Shown: positions 49,690-60,135, counted from the first letter of the stretch. The stretch is DNA of 64,000 nt from Leptoclinus maculatus (GCA_032191485.1 JAVDOI010000007.1:13171680-13235679); one strand, 5' to 3'. Notes: generated by a model from the letters alone, not told the origin. Program-made: numbers and translations.

Positions 49690-50190
49690 ATGCATTGCAG
49701 ATATCCGTAATAAGATTCTTCCTAGTCAAAACATTTCCGATCCACAACGGCATTCTTCCTAGGACTTTAGCCATTGATCTAGATTGGGCTTTCAAGTTCA
49801 GATATATAACATTTAGATATACTAGAAAACTCATATTTCAAATAACATCCAGTTGTTAGTCATTTTAATTTAAGATATCCATAATGCAATTTTGAATTAT
49901 TAAAATATATTATGACTATTAAAAATGTCATTACAGATATTCACAATTGACATTATGACTAGTCGATATCTACAATAAAATAAGCCATTTTATTCCAAAA
50001 GGGTTCCCTTCAGTCAGGACTAGTAACAACTGGATTGTAGATATCTGAAATGTGAGCTTTTCCTAGTAAGACTATCAAAAAATGCAATAATGGATATCTG
50101 AAAATAAAAAGCCCAAAACACATGAATGGCAAAAGTGAGGTAATTTTTCCTAGGAAGAACGTAATTGTGGATATCTGAAATGTTCTTTTT
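49690..50190. repeat. degenerate repeat of GATATCTGAAATG and CTAGTAA/CCTAGG words
   Basis: Versions of TGGATATCTGAAAT, CAGATATTCACAAT, GTCGATATCTACAAT, TTTCCTAGTAAG and TTCCTAGGAAGAACG recur about every 40-70 bases. They are in both orientations and eroded. Confidence 0.65.
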
Positions 50191-50430
50191 GACTAGTGTA
50201 GGAGCCAGGTATTGCCTGTGTCATTTGTATACCCTTTTTTGGTCACTTCCGGTACACTTCCGGTAATTGAGTCACGTGGTGCTGGGGATAGCCACAATGG
50301 GGTTATCAGTGTCAGTCACGTTAGTCTAGTGCAGGGGTCTTCAATTAAAATTCCAAAAGGTCCAGATTGAGAAAATCTCCTCGGGCAAAGGTCCGGAACA
50401 TTACAATAATATCTAACTCGCGCCACTTAG

Positions 50431-50470
<40 letters not shown>

Positions 50471-50546
50471 GAAGTCTAGTAGTAGTAACAACGTCTCTGT
50501 GTAATCAACAACTGTCAAATCAAATAAAGAAAGTACACATCAATTA

Positions 50547-51041
50547 TTAATGTTCTTCTCTCATTTCAAGTAAAATAATGGCTCCATCTAAAAATAAAAT
50601 ACACAAAAAAGAACTTTTGAAAAACTTACATCTTAAAAGAAAGTGCTTGATTTTAGAAAGATGAGCCTTGTGTCTGAGGCTGCTGACAGGTATTTGCTTG
50701 ATTTTTTCACATAACTCTTCTTTTTGTTTCCCCTCAAGTAAAGTTCCAGCTACTGCACTCATGCCCTCCTTGACAACCTCTCCATCAGTGAATGGCTTTT
50801 TATGTTGACCCAAAATCCAAGCAACTTTCAGGGAACATTCGTAAGCACGTTGTTGGGCAGTGAATGCATTTGTTAATATTCTGGTGGAACGTTCATATTG
50901 GGCTCTTAAATGGTTTATTTTCTGTGCCCTCAGTTCGGATTGGAGTGGGTATGTTTGGTCTCGTTTCACATCGGCGCTTTGAATAATGGCCACGGTATCT
51001 GAGCATATGAGACAGAGTGGTTTTGTAGCGCCAGCGGGAAG
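50547..51041 (-). pseudogene. hAT transposase N-terminal part (second piece)
   Basis: The frame reads LPAGATKPLCLICSDTV, then SADVKRDQTYPLQSELRAQK, TRILTNAFTAQQRAYECSLK and LLEGKQKEELCEKIKQIPVS. It then runs into non-transposase sequence and stops. It corresponds to the start of the fish hAT proteins that resemble GTF2IRD2/ZBED5: a BED-type Cys pair (CLIC) followed by the helical QSELRAQK region. Compared with relatives as I remember them, the stretch after VKR that should hold the zinc-binding histidines is missing. A donor-like GTAAGT after KCKFF-coding sequence suggests the original gene was spliced there. The N-terminus is separated by the LTR retrotransposon. Confidence 0.75.
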
Positions 51042-51867
51042 TGTTGAGGCATATGAATATATCGTCAAGCTACAGGAGCCCAGCAAATGGCCTGGTTCTC
51101 TATTTACTTCTTACTGCGCATGTGCACCAAATAAGTTGCTGAATTCAGGTTTCAAAAGTAAAACTTGTATTTAATATCAAATGCAATCTGAATTAACTAT
51201 CGATAGTAAAATGCTCTCGAGAACAGCTTTCACACACACTCCAAACAGGAAGCTTGTTACCTGAAGGACGAAATGTAAGGAAGAGACTGAAATAATCATT
51301 TGAATCTCCTTTCATAGTCCGTAAAATATCTGTCTCAAATTCTATTGGCCTAAATCCAGCTGACTCCTCCTAGCCTTAGTCAGCTGACTCCCTCGTCGTC
51401 TCCTATTGGTCTCCGTCTGTAGCTCCTCCTTCTTGGGTCCCTCTTGGGTCCTCGCTCTAATCCTGGTGTCCTCTGTTAAAGCCCGACTTAAAATCCTGTC
51501 TATCCCTATCGACTATTCTTACAGATTAATACATTTATTAATAATACATCCAATAATTGTCTCTTATGGTAACACTCCTATAGTAAACATATTGTAAACA
51601 CACTCTACACTAGATAAGTATTCTGGTACTTCCTGATACTTTGACACTTTTTACAAGCATATGTGCGGCATTTCCACGATGCTTCCTATACTCATTCTGT
51701 AAAGATAATACATCTCATAGATAAATATATTGCAACACTTTAACCCATCGTAACATTCTTATTATTTTGACACTTCTATTCACCATAAGAGGTGCTAATC
51801 ATCATACTAAACTACTTCTAATACTAAAATCCCACTAATTCTATCTTCAATACTGAAATCCTCCACA
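51042..51867 (-). repeat. LTR (3' LTR in element orientation), 826 bp
   Basis: On the plus strand it starts TGTTGAGGCATATGAATATA and ends TGAAATCCTCCACA. It has no difference that I can find from 54,839-55,664. Confidence 0.95.
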
Positions 51868-53756
51868 AATCCCCCCTAACACACTCTTCAGAGTGTGTTA
51901 CCTTTATGGTCTAAGGGTGAGTTTCCCCAACTAAACAGTCATATCATCAGTCGTTAAAATTCATCCTCATCATCTATACCTAACCAATTTCCCTACATCT
52001 TTGTCTCACTAAGCACAGTATCAATTAACCCCTGTAAAAGTCTACGAATACAACGGCATCAACAGAGGACAAGGACTGTAGCTGATGTGAGCGGCTCTTG
52101 TCGGGATGCTGGTTGGTCCAGGTAGAGGACATCTTCAGGTTTCATCCTGTACAATGAGGAATAGAAAGAAGATTTCTGAGAAGCTTTGTCTGCTCACTTA
52201 ACAAAAATTATATTTAATTCAATGCATCTTTAAATCCCAATTTTACCCTATAAAACAAAAAATCCCAAAACAAACTGACAAAACAATATACAGTCAATTT
52301 TCCAAAATTTCAATATCTCACCGGATGTTTTCAGAAGTCCATCTGGACTCAATCGGGTCTTCCAGGATCCCAGTGAAGATGATCAGGAACTGTGTTGTTC
52401 AGAATGAAAGTACTACAAGCAAATCCAAACATTTTGCACACCTGCTAAAATCATATTTAATGCCATTCTGTTCTGCAAGGCCATTAAACTAGTCTTATCT
52501 ACCGGCTCATGAAGTCCTGCTATGGCATCACGAGTGAAGTTTATAAAATACTGCTGGTTATAATATATGTAATTAATCCTACTGATATCTTCATGGGTTT
52601 GATACCCTTCAAAAGAAAACTGATTCTAAACCTGTATATATTTAATTTCCTGGCTTTAAATTAATTAAGCACCCCCCTTGGTACCCTTATGTCATCTATG
52701 TAAACTTCTCTAAAATGGATCTCTCATGGTCCAATCCAACTTGTTGGCACCTATGGACCTCATCCACAGCCAGCTACCTGGTAATACAACAGGAGACTGC
52801 TTTCTCCTGTCAGCAGCTGCCTCTATGTTCATCACCTGTGAAAATAAAACTTAAAACATGTTAGTTAACGTCTTTGGGTATCTTATTGGTCAGCACCAAA
52901 CAATTGAAAGTCTAAATGTTAAATCAAAATTAATTAAAATTGTGAACTAAAGTTAAAATAAAAAATTACAAATGTCGGATCAAAATAAACAACTGTAGGA
53001 TACCAATTGAATTACAACTGGAGGTTAAAATATTGGATCAAACTAAACTTACTAAACTAAAGTTGAACTGTTGAATTGAAACTAAATGAATAATTTAAGT
53101 TACAATTAATATTACCAATGGCTATTAAAATACTGAATCAAAACTAAGAGCAACAATCTAAGTAAATGCAAATTAAAATATAGAGTCCAAAACAATGATA
53201 TCACAAGTTTATCACCAAAAACTCACTTTATTGTAATTTATCTATCAATCTACTAGATGACTAAGTATTTGGTAGTCCTAAAGTAATTACTCCTACAAAA
53301 GATGATGAAATGTTCTGTAGTTCTATAATTATTTCACCTCTAGGTTTTCTGGGTAGTGGAGTTTACTGTAATTATCATGCAATTACACCCCCAAACCGCT
53401 AGATGTCGAAGTTGTCTTCTCTTCTTCTATGGTGTTTTCCTCAAAAAACTGGCGCGAAAACGAACAAAGAAGCTAATGCTATTAGCGGCTATTGTTTTTA
53501 GCTTGAGCTACACGGTCAAAACGTATCTTCAGCACACACAAAGCACCGTAGTCTCAACTCTTACAATATGCCACATTCACACAACTTCTCAAACTAGTCC
53601 TGGCCGTGGCTTCTCACCACCATCCCGGATATTATAATCAATAGTCTCCTCTTTCACGATCTAAGGTAGCACCAGAGCTGCAATCAGCCTCCAGCTTACC
53701 ATATCATTCACACAACACAATGCTATCTTAGCACACAACACAATGCAACGACTAAA

Positions 53757-54170
53757 TACACAGTTTCATGTATTATTTCCCCTTTAGGTTTTATCATAAC
53801 GTAGCAGCCAGTCTCTTCGATTTAAGTAGTTTAACGCCTGTTTACTAGACCCAAAAAACGAGCAAGACAGTTCACAGTTCGCCTCAGCTCACACTGGACC
53901 CGCAAAGTCTTAACTACGCTTTCCAGTTCGCCATAGCTTACAAACTCTCTGCTACTCTTCTAAGAGATCAACCCCACGTTAGCCACCCCTAATTGTCTAA
54001 GATACACAGTTAGTACCATGCACTATTTCCCATCATTACAATTAACTTAACGTAGCGGCCAGCCTCTGCAGCAGTTTAAGCGCATGTTCACTGGACCCGA
54101 ACCACGTGCACGAACCCGGTTCGCCCTATTCACATAGGACCCTTCGTCTATACAGCATAATTCAGTTCTG
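53757..54170. repeat. diverged tandem duplication inside the LTR retrotransposon
   Basis: Two copies offset by about 246 bases share the order ACACAGTT ... TATTTCCC ... AACGTAGC.GCCAG.CTCT ... TTTAA.CGC.TGTT.ACT.GACCC ... GGTTCGCC/AGTTCGCC ... GGACCC. They begin at about 53,757 and about 54,003. An adjacent block repeats GCACACAACACAATGC words. Confidence 0.7.
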
Positions 54171-54322
54171 CCCAGATCCTTCACCCTGTTCAACCCGAGA
54201 TCTTGGCCCTCGAAACTATAATTTATTCCCTCCCACACTAGAGTCATCAGTTCTCCAAACCCAAACCTGCCCAGCAAATCGCGAGGGGACCGTCGCCTTA
54301 ACCTCACGTACCTCTGAAACAC
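54047..54322 (-). CDS. 91-codon frame inside the retrotransposon, unidentified
   Basis: The only moderately long frame in the sense strand of the internal region starts MFQRYVRLRRRSPRDLLGRF. It is basic at the N-terminus and shows no zinc knuckle, protease or polymerase motif. It could be a remnant of a gag-like leader or chance in a tandemly duplicated segment. Confidence 0.2.
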   Translation of the reverse strand: MFQRYVRLRRRSPRDLLGRFGFGELMTLVWEGINYSFEGQDLGLNRVKDLGRTELCCIDEGSYVNRANRVRARGSGPVNMRLNCCRGWPLR

Positions 54323-54817
54323 AAATTTAGTCTGCCTGAAGAACCAAAGCCCAGAACTTCGACCGCTTCAAGCTTCTTTCTAGCTGCTTAGTTCCAATAG
54401 CTAATACTTATAGCGTGATCAATGCTACTACATATTCATATAATTCAACATCCCCCTCTCTCGGGGTTACCTGCAAATCAGGCCTCACCGGTAGGATTTC
54501 ACAACAAAGAACAACGTGTAATCAAAGCACACATATGTTCCTAATTCAGCTTGCAGATGCTATTCACACAGAGTTACAACCACTTTAAAGTTAAATCAAT
54601 ACAGTTACCAGTTGGCTGCGGTCTCCTCTCCTCTGTCCAGCTTCCAGAAACGTCAATCATGCAGACACTTCCTCCTAAGATTTCCTACGCTACCTAACAG
54701 ATTTCTATTAAAACGGCTCTGCTCACCTTTTGTCGTGCGCACTCCGAAAGTGTCTACCCATCTCACGTCATGTCAGCCTTCTCAGAGTCGAATATTCAAA
54801 GCCCCTAATGTCCCTTT

Positions 54818-54835
54818 GTCCCTTCGTGGTCGCCA
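54818..54835 (-). promoter_or_regulatory. primer binding site for tRNA-Arg
   Basis: The minus strand reads TGGCGACCACGAAGGGAC, three bases after the LTR end. The plus strand GTCCCTTCGTGGTCGCCA is, from memory, the 3' end of vertebrate tRNA-Arg (CCG/TCG type) plus CCA. The full 18-base match makes this a convincing minus-strand reverse-transcription start. Confidence 0.85.
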
Positions 54836-54838
54836 AAT

Positions 54839-55664
54839 TGTTGAGGCATATGAATATATCGTCAAGCTACAGGAGCCCAGCAAATGGCCTGGTTCTCTAT
54901 TTACTTCTTACTGCGCATGTGCACCAAATAAGTTGCTGAATTCAGGTTTCAAAAGTAAAACTTGTATTTAATATCAAATGCAATCTGAATTAACTATCGA
55001 TAGTAAAATGCTCTCGAGAACAGCTTTCACACACACTCCAAACAGGAAGCTTGTTACCTGAAGGACGAAATGTAAGGAAGAGACTGAAATAATCATTTGA
55101 ATCTCCTTTCATAGTCCGTAAAATATCTGTCTCAAATTCTATTGGCCTAAATCCAGCTGACTCCTCCTAGCCTTAGTCAGCTGACTCCCTCGTCGTCTCC
55201 TATTGGTCTCCGTCTGTAGCTCCTCCTTCTTGGGTCCCTCTTGGGTCCTCGCTCTAATCCTGGTGTCCTCTGTTAAAGCCCGACTTAAAATCCTGTCTAT
55301 CCCTATCGACTATTCTTACAGATTAATACATTTATTAATAATACATCCAATAATTGTCTCTTATGGTAACACTCCTATAGTAAACATATTGTAAACACAC
55401 TCTACACTAGATAAGTATTCTGGTACTTCCTGATACTTTGACACTTTTTACAAGCATATGTGCGGCATTTCCACGATGCTTCCTATACTCATTCTGTAAA
55501 GATAATACATCTCATAGATAAATATATTGCAACACTTTAACCCATCGTAACATTCTTATTATTTTGACACTTCTATTCACCATAAGAGGTGCTAATCATC
55601 ATACTAAACTACTTCTAATACTAAAATCCCACTAATTCTATCTTCAATACTGAAATCCTCCACA
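54839..55664 (-). repeat. LTR (5' LTR in element orientation), 826 bp
   Basis: Same start, end and length as the partner LTR at 51,042-51,867. The primer binding site follows three bases inside it on the minus strand. Confidence 0.95.
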
Positions 55665-55745
55665 GAAGAATGAACAAATACGAGTCCGTCCATTCTTTGT
55701 TAAAGCTGTTTTCGAGGTCCACTTTCTCTTTTTAGAGCACGCCAT
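55665..55745 (-). pseudogene. hAT transposase N-terminal part (first piece)
   Basis: The minus-strand ATG at 55,743-55,745 starts MACSKKRKWTSKTALTKNGR and TRICSFF, interrupted by the retrotransposon at the GAAG duplication. In copy B (61,714) the same start reads MACSKKRKVDLENRALTKNG. Copy A differs by small deletions of 1 and 2 bases that cancel out, so the frame survives. Confidence 0.75.
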
Positions 55746-56590
55746 GTTAACTTGCTTCTCCGACTTACTCACTTCTCTCACTGCTTCTCTCTCACTGCTC
55801 TCGCTCCGTCTCCCGCCTGTCTGCGTGATCTCTCTCGACTCACGATGCATTTTGGAATAAACATTCGATTGGCTGAGTAGCGTCACGTGAGATTATTTAC
55901 AATGTATGTAATTGGTCAGTGTGTTTCCTGAACTGCTGAATGAGTGCCGTAAAGGCCAGAAAAGCTGCGCAGGTTAAAACGGAAGCGCTCCGCCAAAATG
56001 TATAATTCTCAATTATCCATCAATTATACGTCCGGGTCCGGATAGGACAGCGTCTGGGTCCGGATCCGGACCGCGGTCCGCCTATTGGCGACCCCTGGTC
56101 TAGTGGAAGGATTTGAAGGAGAGGGGGTGAGAGAGGGAGCCTTATTTTTTGTTGACCGCTATTTTACACGCTATTCACACTAATATTGTCATTGTTCCAC
56201 TAATGACTGTGAAGCTATCCAGAACCAAGGTTTGTTTGTTATCCACAATAAACTCACAAAACTCAGCCACTGGATCGGCGTGAATCATTTACTCGCCAAC
56301 GCGTCCGCAGGTTATTCTCCCCTGCTTAGCCTCTCTGTGACTAAATTGAAGTTGCTGATAGTCCTACAACTAGAAAATAATTAAATTCTGCAATATAATA
56401 GATTCAGTCTAGCTATTAAATGTTAAAACAATTTGCTTGAGTGAGAGAGAAGTCAGCAGTAACATTATAGCCTTGAACATACCTCCATGTCGCTCATCAC
56501 ATCCCGTCATTGTTTACAGTGGAAGCAGATGCCAACCAATAGAAACTCCTGGTTCATTCAGCAGCGTATGCCCCGCCCACTACATACATC

Positions 56591-56775
56591 GTTTTTTGAG
56601 AGCAAAGCTTTTTGTTTTGAGACCAAAGTTGTTGTTTTTTGAGAGCAAAGCTTTTTGTTTTGCAGCCAAAAGTTATCGTTTCATAAGCAAAACTAACAAA
56701 TCATTTATTCTCAGTTTATATATTTTTACTTACAAACTTGATTTTTGATTGCAATGCGAGAAATTTGCTTTCTTT
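56591..56775. mobile_element. MITE with TTTTGAGAGCAAA ends, copy 1
   Basis: It starts GTTTTTTGAGAGCAAAGC and continues with TTGTTTTGAGACCAAAG, CAAAACTAACAAATCATTTA, TCAGTTTATATATTTTTACT and GCAATGCGAGAAATTTGCTT. The second copy at 63,629-63,829 has the same order with a few changes and a better preserved right end. Confidence 0.8.
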
Positions 56776-56860
56776 TTTGTTTAATGCATATATTGTTAGC
56801 ATATTTCTACAATACCTAAATGCATATTTTTGTATTTTGCAGAACCATTTTCATTAAATG

Positions 56861-57080
56861 TGTAGCACCAGATTGAGCCTGTATGACATCATTCTGTGCA
56901 CGCTACATATTTTGGCGAGCCAGCCACGAGGGTGATCCAGCCAGGGATCAGTCTGGAAGAGACGAACCTGGATCAACATTAGGAGAAAAGGGAACTATGG
57001 AGCAGTTACAGGACGAAGTAAGCAAAACCCTGTTGGCTTTGGAGAAGTCAGATCTCATCTCTGTGTCCGAGTATCTAAAA
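56861..57080 (+). mobile_element. LTR retrotransposon fragment: LTR end, tRNA-Arg primer site and start of gag
   Basis: TGTAGCACCAGATTGAGCC at 56,861 and ...CACGCTACA ending at 56,907 have inverted TGTAGC/GCTACA ends and may be the two edges of an LTR with its middle deleted. Five bases later TGGCGAGCCAGCCACGAG (56,913-56,930) resembles the complement of a tRNA-Arg 3' end (ACG type), with few mismatches. An ATG at 56,997 opens MEQLQDEVSKTLLALEKSDL and ISVSEYLKQ. This resembles the start of gag in fish gypsy-like elements (M-x-x-L-x-x-E-[LV]-x-x-x-L-L-x-L-x-x-x-D-L-x-x-V-x-x-Y-L). It is broken at 57,081 by a hAT end. Confidence 0.6.
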
Positions 57081-57712
57081 CAGACCTGGGCATTGTTCGG
57101 CCCGCGGGCCGTATCCGGCCCATTGGCTGTCGCCGGCCAGCCCGCGGGACGTCAATGGGAAATTAGGAATAAAACGTAAATAATTGTACATCATGCACGG
57201 AATACAGCTGCATTGCTTTTATTTTGAAGGCGACTGCTGCTGTCTTTTATCTAAATTTACGTACGTTAGTACGTTCGTGGATGTGTGCGAGCAGCGGCTC
57301 ACTGCAATCCCAATAATAGCAGTGTCGGCAGCCAGAACCGGGATGGTGTATTTGACCCGATTCTGGGGCGTCATTCATACCGAGTCTCAGCCGACGTGTT
57401 TCTTCCGGCATGCCGAGCTTACTCCAGAGCTGGGCCAGGTCATGTTGGCTACCTGAGATGTGTTGGTGATGCAGAGCGGACACGGACATCTGAGGCTTTG
57501 CTAGCTAAGCTGCAAAATCAATATACTCGGAAGATGTTGGTTCTCTTTGGATCTACCTACATATGTGAACAAACATTCTCAGTGATGGAGTTTAATTAAT
57601 CCAGACCCAGATCCTCTCTCACTGACCATCACCTGTCAGATGTCCTTCACATCTCACCTCACACATTCAACCTGACTTCAGTCACTCGTTCACTTAACTA
57701 AAACACAGAAAA
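57081..57712 (+). mobile_element. hAT fragment: left end and transposase C-terminus
   Basis: The left end CAGACCTGGGCATTGTTCGG runs into CCCGCGGGCCG, a common hAT terminus in vertebrates. The right end and its target duplication are not visible, so the right side is truncated or covered by the neighbouring MITE. The middle of the transposase is deleted. The end of the coding region is described separately. Confidence 0.6.
57531..57701 (+). pseudogene. hAT dimerisation domain, stop-interrupted
   Basis: The frame reads KMLVLFGSTYICEQTFSVME, FN, stop, SRPRSSLTDHHLSDVLHIS and a final TAA. The order LFGSTYxCEQxFSxMxxxKSxxRxxLTDxHLxxxLxI is the C-terminal hAT dimerisation domain of the GTF2IRD2/ZBED-like group. 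The expected Lys after FN is a TAA, so this copy is dead. It belongs to the same broad family as elements A and B but supplies the end that they lack. Confidence 0.75.
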
Positions 57713-57719
57713 TTAGGTC

Positions 57720-58075
57720 ATTGGACTACAAACAATAGTAATAAAAGTACTAATTAAAAGAAACATGATCCTTGTCAGTGTTTTACTATTATATATGGAT
57801 ATTACATATTTATATTTGTTTGGATCATTATTCCTGCTGCAGATGTTTAAGGTGGAGCTCATTTTAACTCCTTTATACTCCGTTGTTGAGTTTGGGTAGT
57901 TAGGAAGGGTTTGACAAATTATAATGTGCAAAGTAACTAAAGCTGCCAGACAAATGTAGTGGAGTAAAAAATACAATATTTCCCTCTGAGATGTTGTGGA
58001 GTGGAAGTACAAAGTTAAATAAAATAGAAATACTCAAGTAAAGTACCTTGAATTTGTACATAAGTACAGTACTTA
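57720..58075. mobile_element. teleost MITE of the 'AAGTACTTAA / CTCCACTACATTT' family
   Basis: Diagnostic plus-strand words are GGTGGAGCTCATTTTAACTC, AATGTGCAAAGTAACTAAAG, CAAATGTAGTGGAGTAAAA, ACAATATTTCCCTCTGAGAT, ACTCAAGTAAAGTACCTTG and TACATAAGTACAGTACTTAA. This is a very common teleost non-autonomous DNA element. Exact ends and target duplication are not resolved here. Confidence 0.75.
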
Positions 58076-59824
58076 AACAACTAACTTCTCGCCTAAAAAC
58101 ATCCTAAAATTACTTTCTGTGACTTAACAACAGTAGTATTTAGAAAGTTTCAACTTCCAGTTGTGTGATTTCTCCTCCGCCATTGTTTCCTGTTGCTGGT
58201 GTGAAATGCATTCTGGGATATTTGGCTGTCCCAAGTATAGACAAGTCTACTCCGATGCATGCCCGGTAAAATGGGCGGAGCGAGCCACATCCGGGCATTT
58301 GGACCGTGCTTGGCTCGATGTGAACTTTGAATTGGAACAGTACTTGGGCTGAGACTGATGACGTTTCAAAAGTCCACGAGTTCACAAGTACAGAGAAGTA
58401 CGCATATTGAGAAAGGCCCATTATATTGCTCTGTTTTGTCAAAATGATTTTAAATGTAGCAGCACTTCACTTTGTTCTCATGTTGTTAGTGTCGTGGAGT
58501 CTCTTTTTAAAGAACGACATGGAGGGCTGCTGTGTTGACATGAAGCCTCACTTTCTCTGTCGGAGAAAACCAAGCTCAGGATTTATTTTAAATTGTGTCA
58601 TACATGCGTAGCTAACATAGGCATGCCTCAGGCAAAGTGCATGTAATGCGTTACATACGTTAACATACGTTACTCCCTTACCGGGAGCTTATAACATCAC
58701 ATGTTTGTTAAAATGATCGGTTAAGTTACGTGACATTTACATGACAATACCTGACAAGCTAGCTAACGTTAGCTGACAAACTAACGTTAGCGCCAGCTCG
58801 TCTACCTGCATCTGACCGTAGTTAACCTTGGAAAGTAACTTTTAATAACTTCACTTTCAAACTTCAGAGGTTGACTAATATCTTACTGAGATTGTGACAA
58901 TTTTACAAATGATTTATACTTCATATTATGTCCATAAACGGACCAACAGGAGCTCAGGTAGACAGGTTGTGAACCTGAAATACCACTTTAAGTCCGGTAA
59001 CGTTACAAACTTTGAGATTAATTACACGGATGAACTCAATTTGAGTATTTTGCTCCTTTTGTTTTGTGGTGTGAAATAAAACTAACTCTACATTTTGTTT
59101 TGTTACAGGGAGCCAGGAGCTGAGGGGGGAGAACGATGGCCTCTTCACCAGGGACAAACATTCAGCAACCGTAGTTTGGAATTAAGACATTAGTCCTTTT
59201 GTAATATCTCCATTTGACCATCTTGTACTTGTAGTTAAATTAGCTATCATGCTATACAAAGCCTTTACTAATAGGACAAACAGTAGAGAGGACAATACAC
59301 TTCTGATGTGTTATTGTTGCTGTCACACAGATGACAGTTGTGACTGTCACCTTTTTCTTTTATTTATTTAAACCCACAATAAGACATCCATGTAAATTAT
59401 TTATATGTGAATTTGTGTATATTCTGCTGTGTAAAATGTGTCAATCGTCTAAGTTTGCATCCTTGTGTGAACAGTATTGATACATGTTTCTCTTTTCATC
59501 ATTTTCTCAATGTGATTTGGACAATTTTGGAGAAAATAATCCTGCAGGGGAGGGTGACTGCCTTGCAAGCAAAAAAAGGGACAACTTATAGAAAAAATAT
59601 AAAGTATGTGCATATGTGTTACTACAAGTTAATAAACACATTTGCTGACATTTGTTTTGCTGCTGTTGTTTTTGTTAACTGTCCTCTGCCTTAGGATTGC
59701 AAGTATCCAGACTCCTTTCTCTACTAGAAAGATTCATTGAGAAATAAATAAATATACATGTGTATATACATTTATTAATATACATATATATATATATATA
59801 TACATGGATGTATATAGGTGTATA

Positions 59825-59855
<31 letters not shown>

Positions 59856-60060
59856 GTGAATGAAATAAAAAAGTTATTGATAAATACATTATTTTATTTA
59901 CAAGAACTATAAATGATTGAAAATTAGTTATTTAACATAGCAACTGATTGAATTATTAACATTATTAATTTCGAAAAACTATATTATGAAACAGAACTAT
60001 GAATGAATCATTGAATATATGATTGAAAAACAGGAAGTCCTCTGTAGCATAGGCCATCTA
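58076..60060. other. unassigned DNA with AT microsatellite
   Basis: No gene is recognised. A CTAGCTAACGTTAGC-rich patch lies at about 58,755-58,795 and an acceptor-like TTTGTTACAG at 59,099-59,108. TATA-rich low-complexity DNA lies at 59,756-59,860. The region probably contains further old repeats. Confidence 0.5.
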
Positions 60061-60076
60061 ATTTCGGAGACCGCTC

Positions 60077-60135
60077 GGTCCAGCCTTCGTGGTCCTCAAA
60101 GGACGCGACCGACGTGGACCGCGAAGGCTGGGTCC
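60077..60135. repeat. GC-rich foldback, about 19-bp arms
   Basis: GGTCCAGCCTTCGTGGTCC (60,077-60,095) pairs with GGACCGCGAAGGCTGGGTCC (60,116-60,135), with two differences and a 20-base loop. Confidence 0.8.

Larger units (their letters stand above)
51038..55668 (-). mobile_element. complete non-autonomous LTR retrotransposon (51,042-55,664)
   Basis: Two LTRs of 826 bp each (51,042-51,867 and 54,839-55,664) appear identical base for base and flank about 2,971 bp of internal DNA. GAAG is duplicated at 51,038-51,041 and 55,665-55,668. The uninterrupted site in hAT copy B (TTCATTCTTCCTGCTGGCGC on its strand) proves the insertion. A tRNA-Arg primer site at 54,818-54,835 sets the orientation as minus. 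A G-rich run (AGGGGGGATT, minus strand) beside the other LTR is a candidate polypurine tract. The internal region has no protease, reverse transcriptase, RNase H or integrase that I can see, so it must rely on enzymes from a relative. Class (gypsy-like or ERV-like) cannot be settled from this copy. Confidence 0.93.
50324..56105 (-). mobile_element. hAT element A (50,332-56,097), non-autonomous, split by an LTR retrotransposon
   Basis: The ends are CAGGGGTCTTCAAT on the left and, reverse complemented, CAGGGGTCGCCAAT on the right. The 8-bp target duplication GTCTAGTG lies at 50,324-50,331 and 56,098-56,105. Without the inner retrotransposon the element is about 1.14 kb. It carries the start of a GTF2IRD2/ZBED-like hAT transposase on the minus strand and an AT microsatellite at 50,440-50,466. 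The second copy at 61,374-62,330 confirms the boundaries. The catalytic and dimerisation parts of the transposase are absent, so it needs an autonomous relative. Confidence 0.92.
50192..56373 (+). mobile_element. solo LTR (50,197-50,331 plus 56,106-56,368) split by a hAT element
   Basis: The left piece starts TGTAGGAGCCAGGTATTGCC and the right piece ends GATAGTCCTACA, giving inverted ends TGTAGGA/TCCTACA. ACTAG flanks it at 50,192-50,196 and 56,369-56,373. With the hAT insertion and one copy of its target removed, the LTR is about 398 bp. A plus-strand AATAAA near 56,247 suggests plus orientation. It is the oldest layer of the nest, since both younger elements lie inside it. Confidence 0.8.

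Noticed and set aside
51406..51597. 63-codon frame repeated identically at 55,203-55,394
   Set aside because: It lies inside the LTRs. The duplication is explained by the LTR pair.
54612..54971. 119-codon plus-strand frame
   Set aside because: It is antisense to the retrotransposon and runs across the primer binding site into the LTR.
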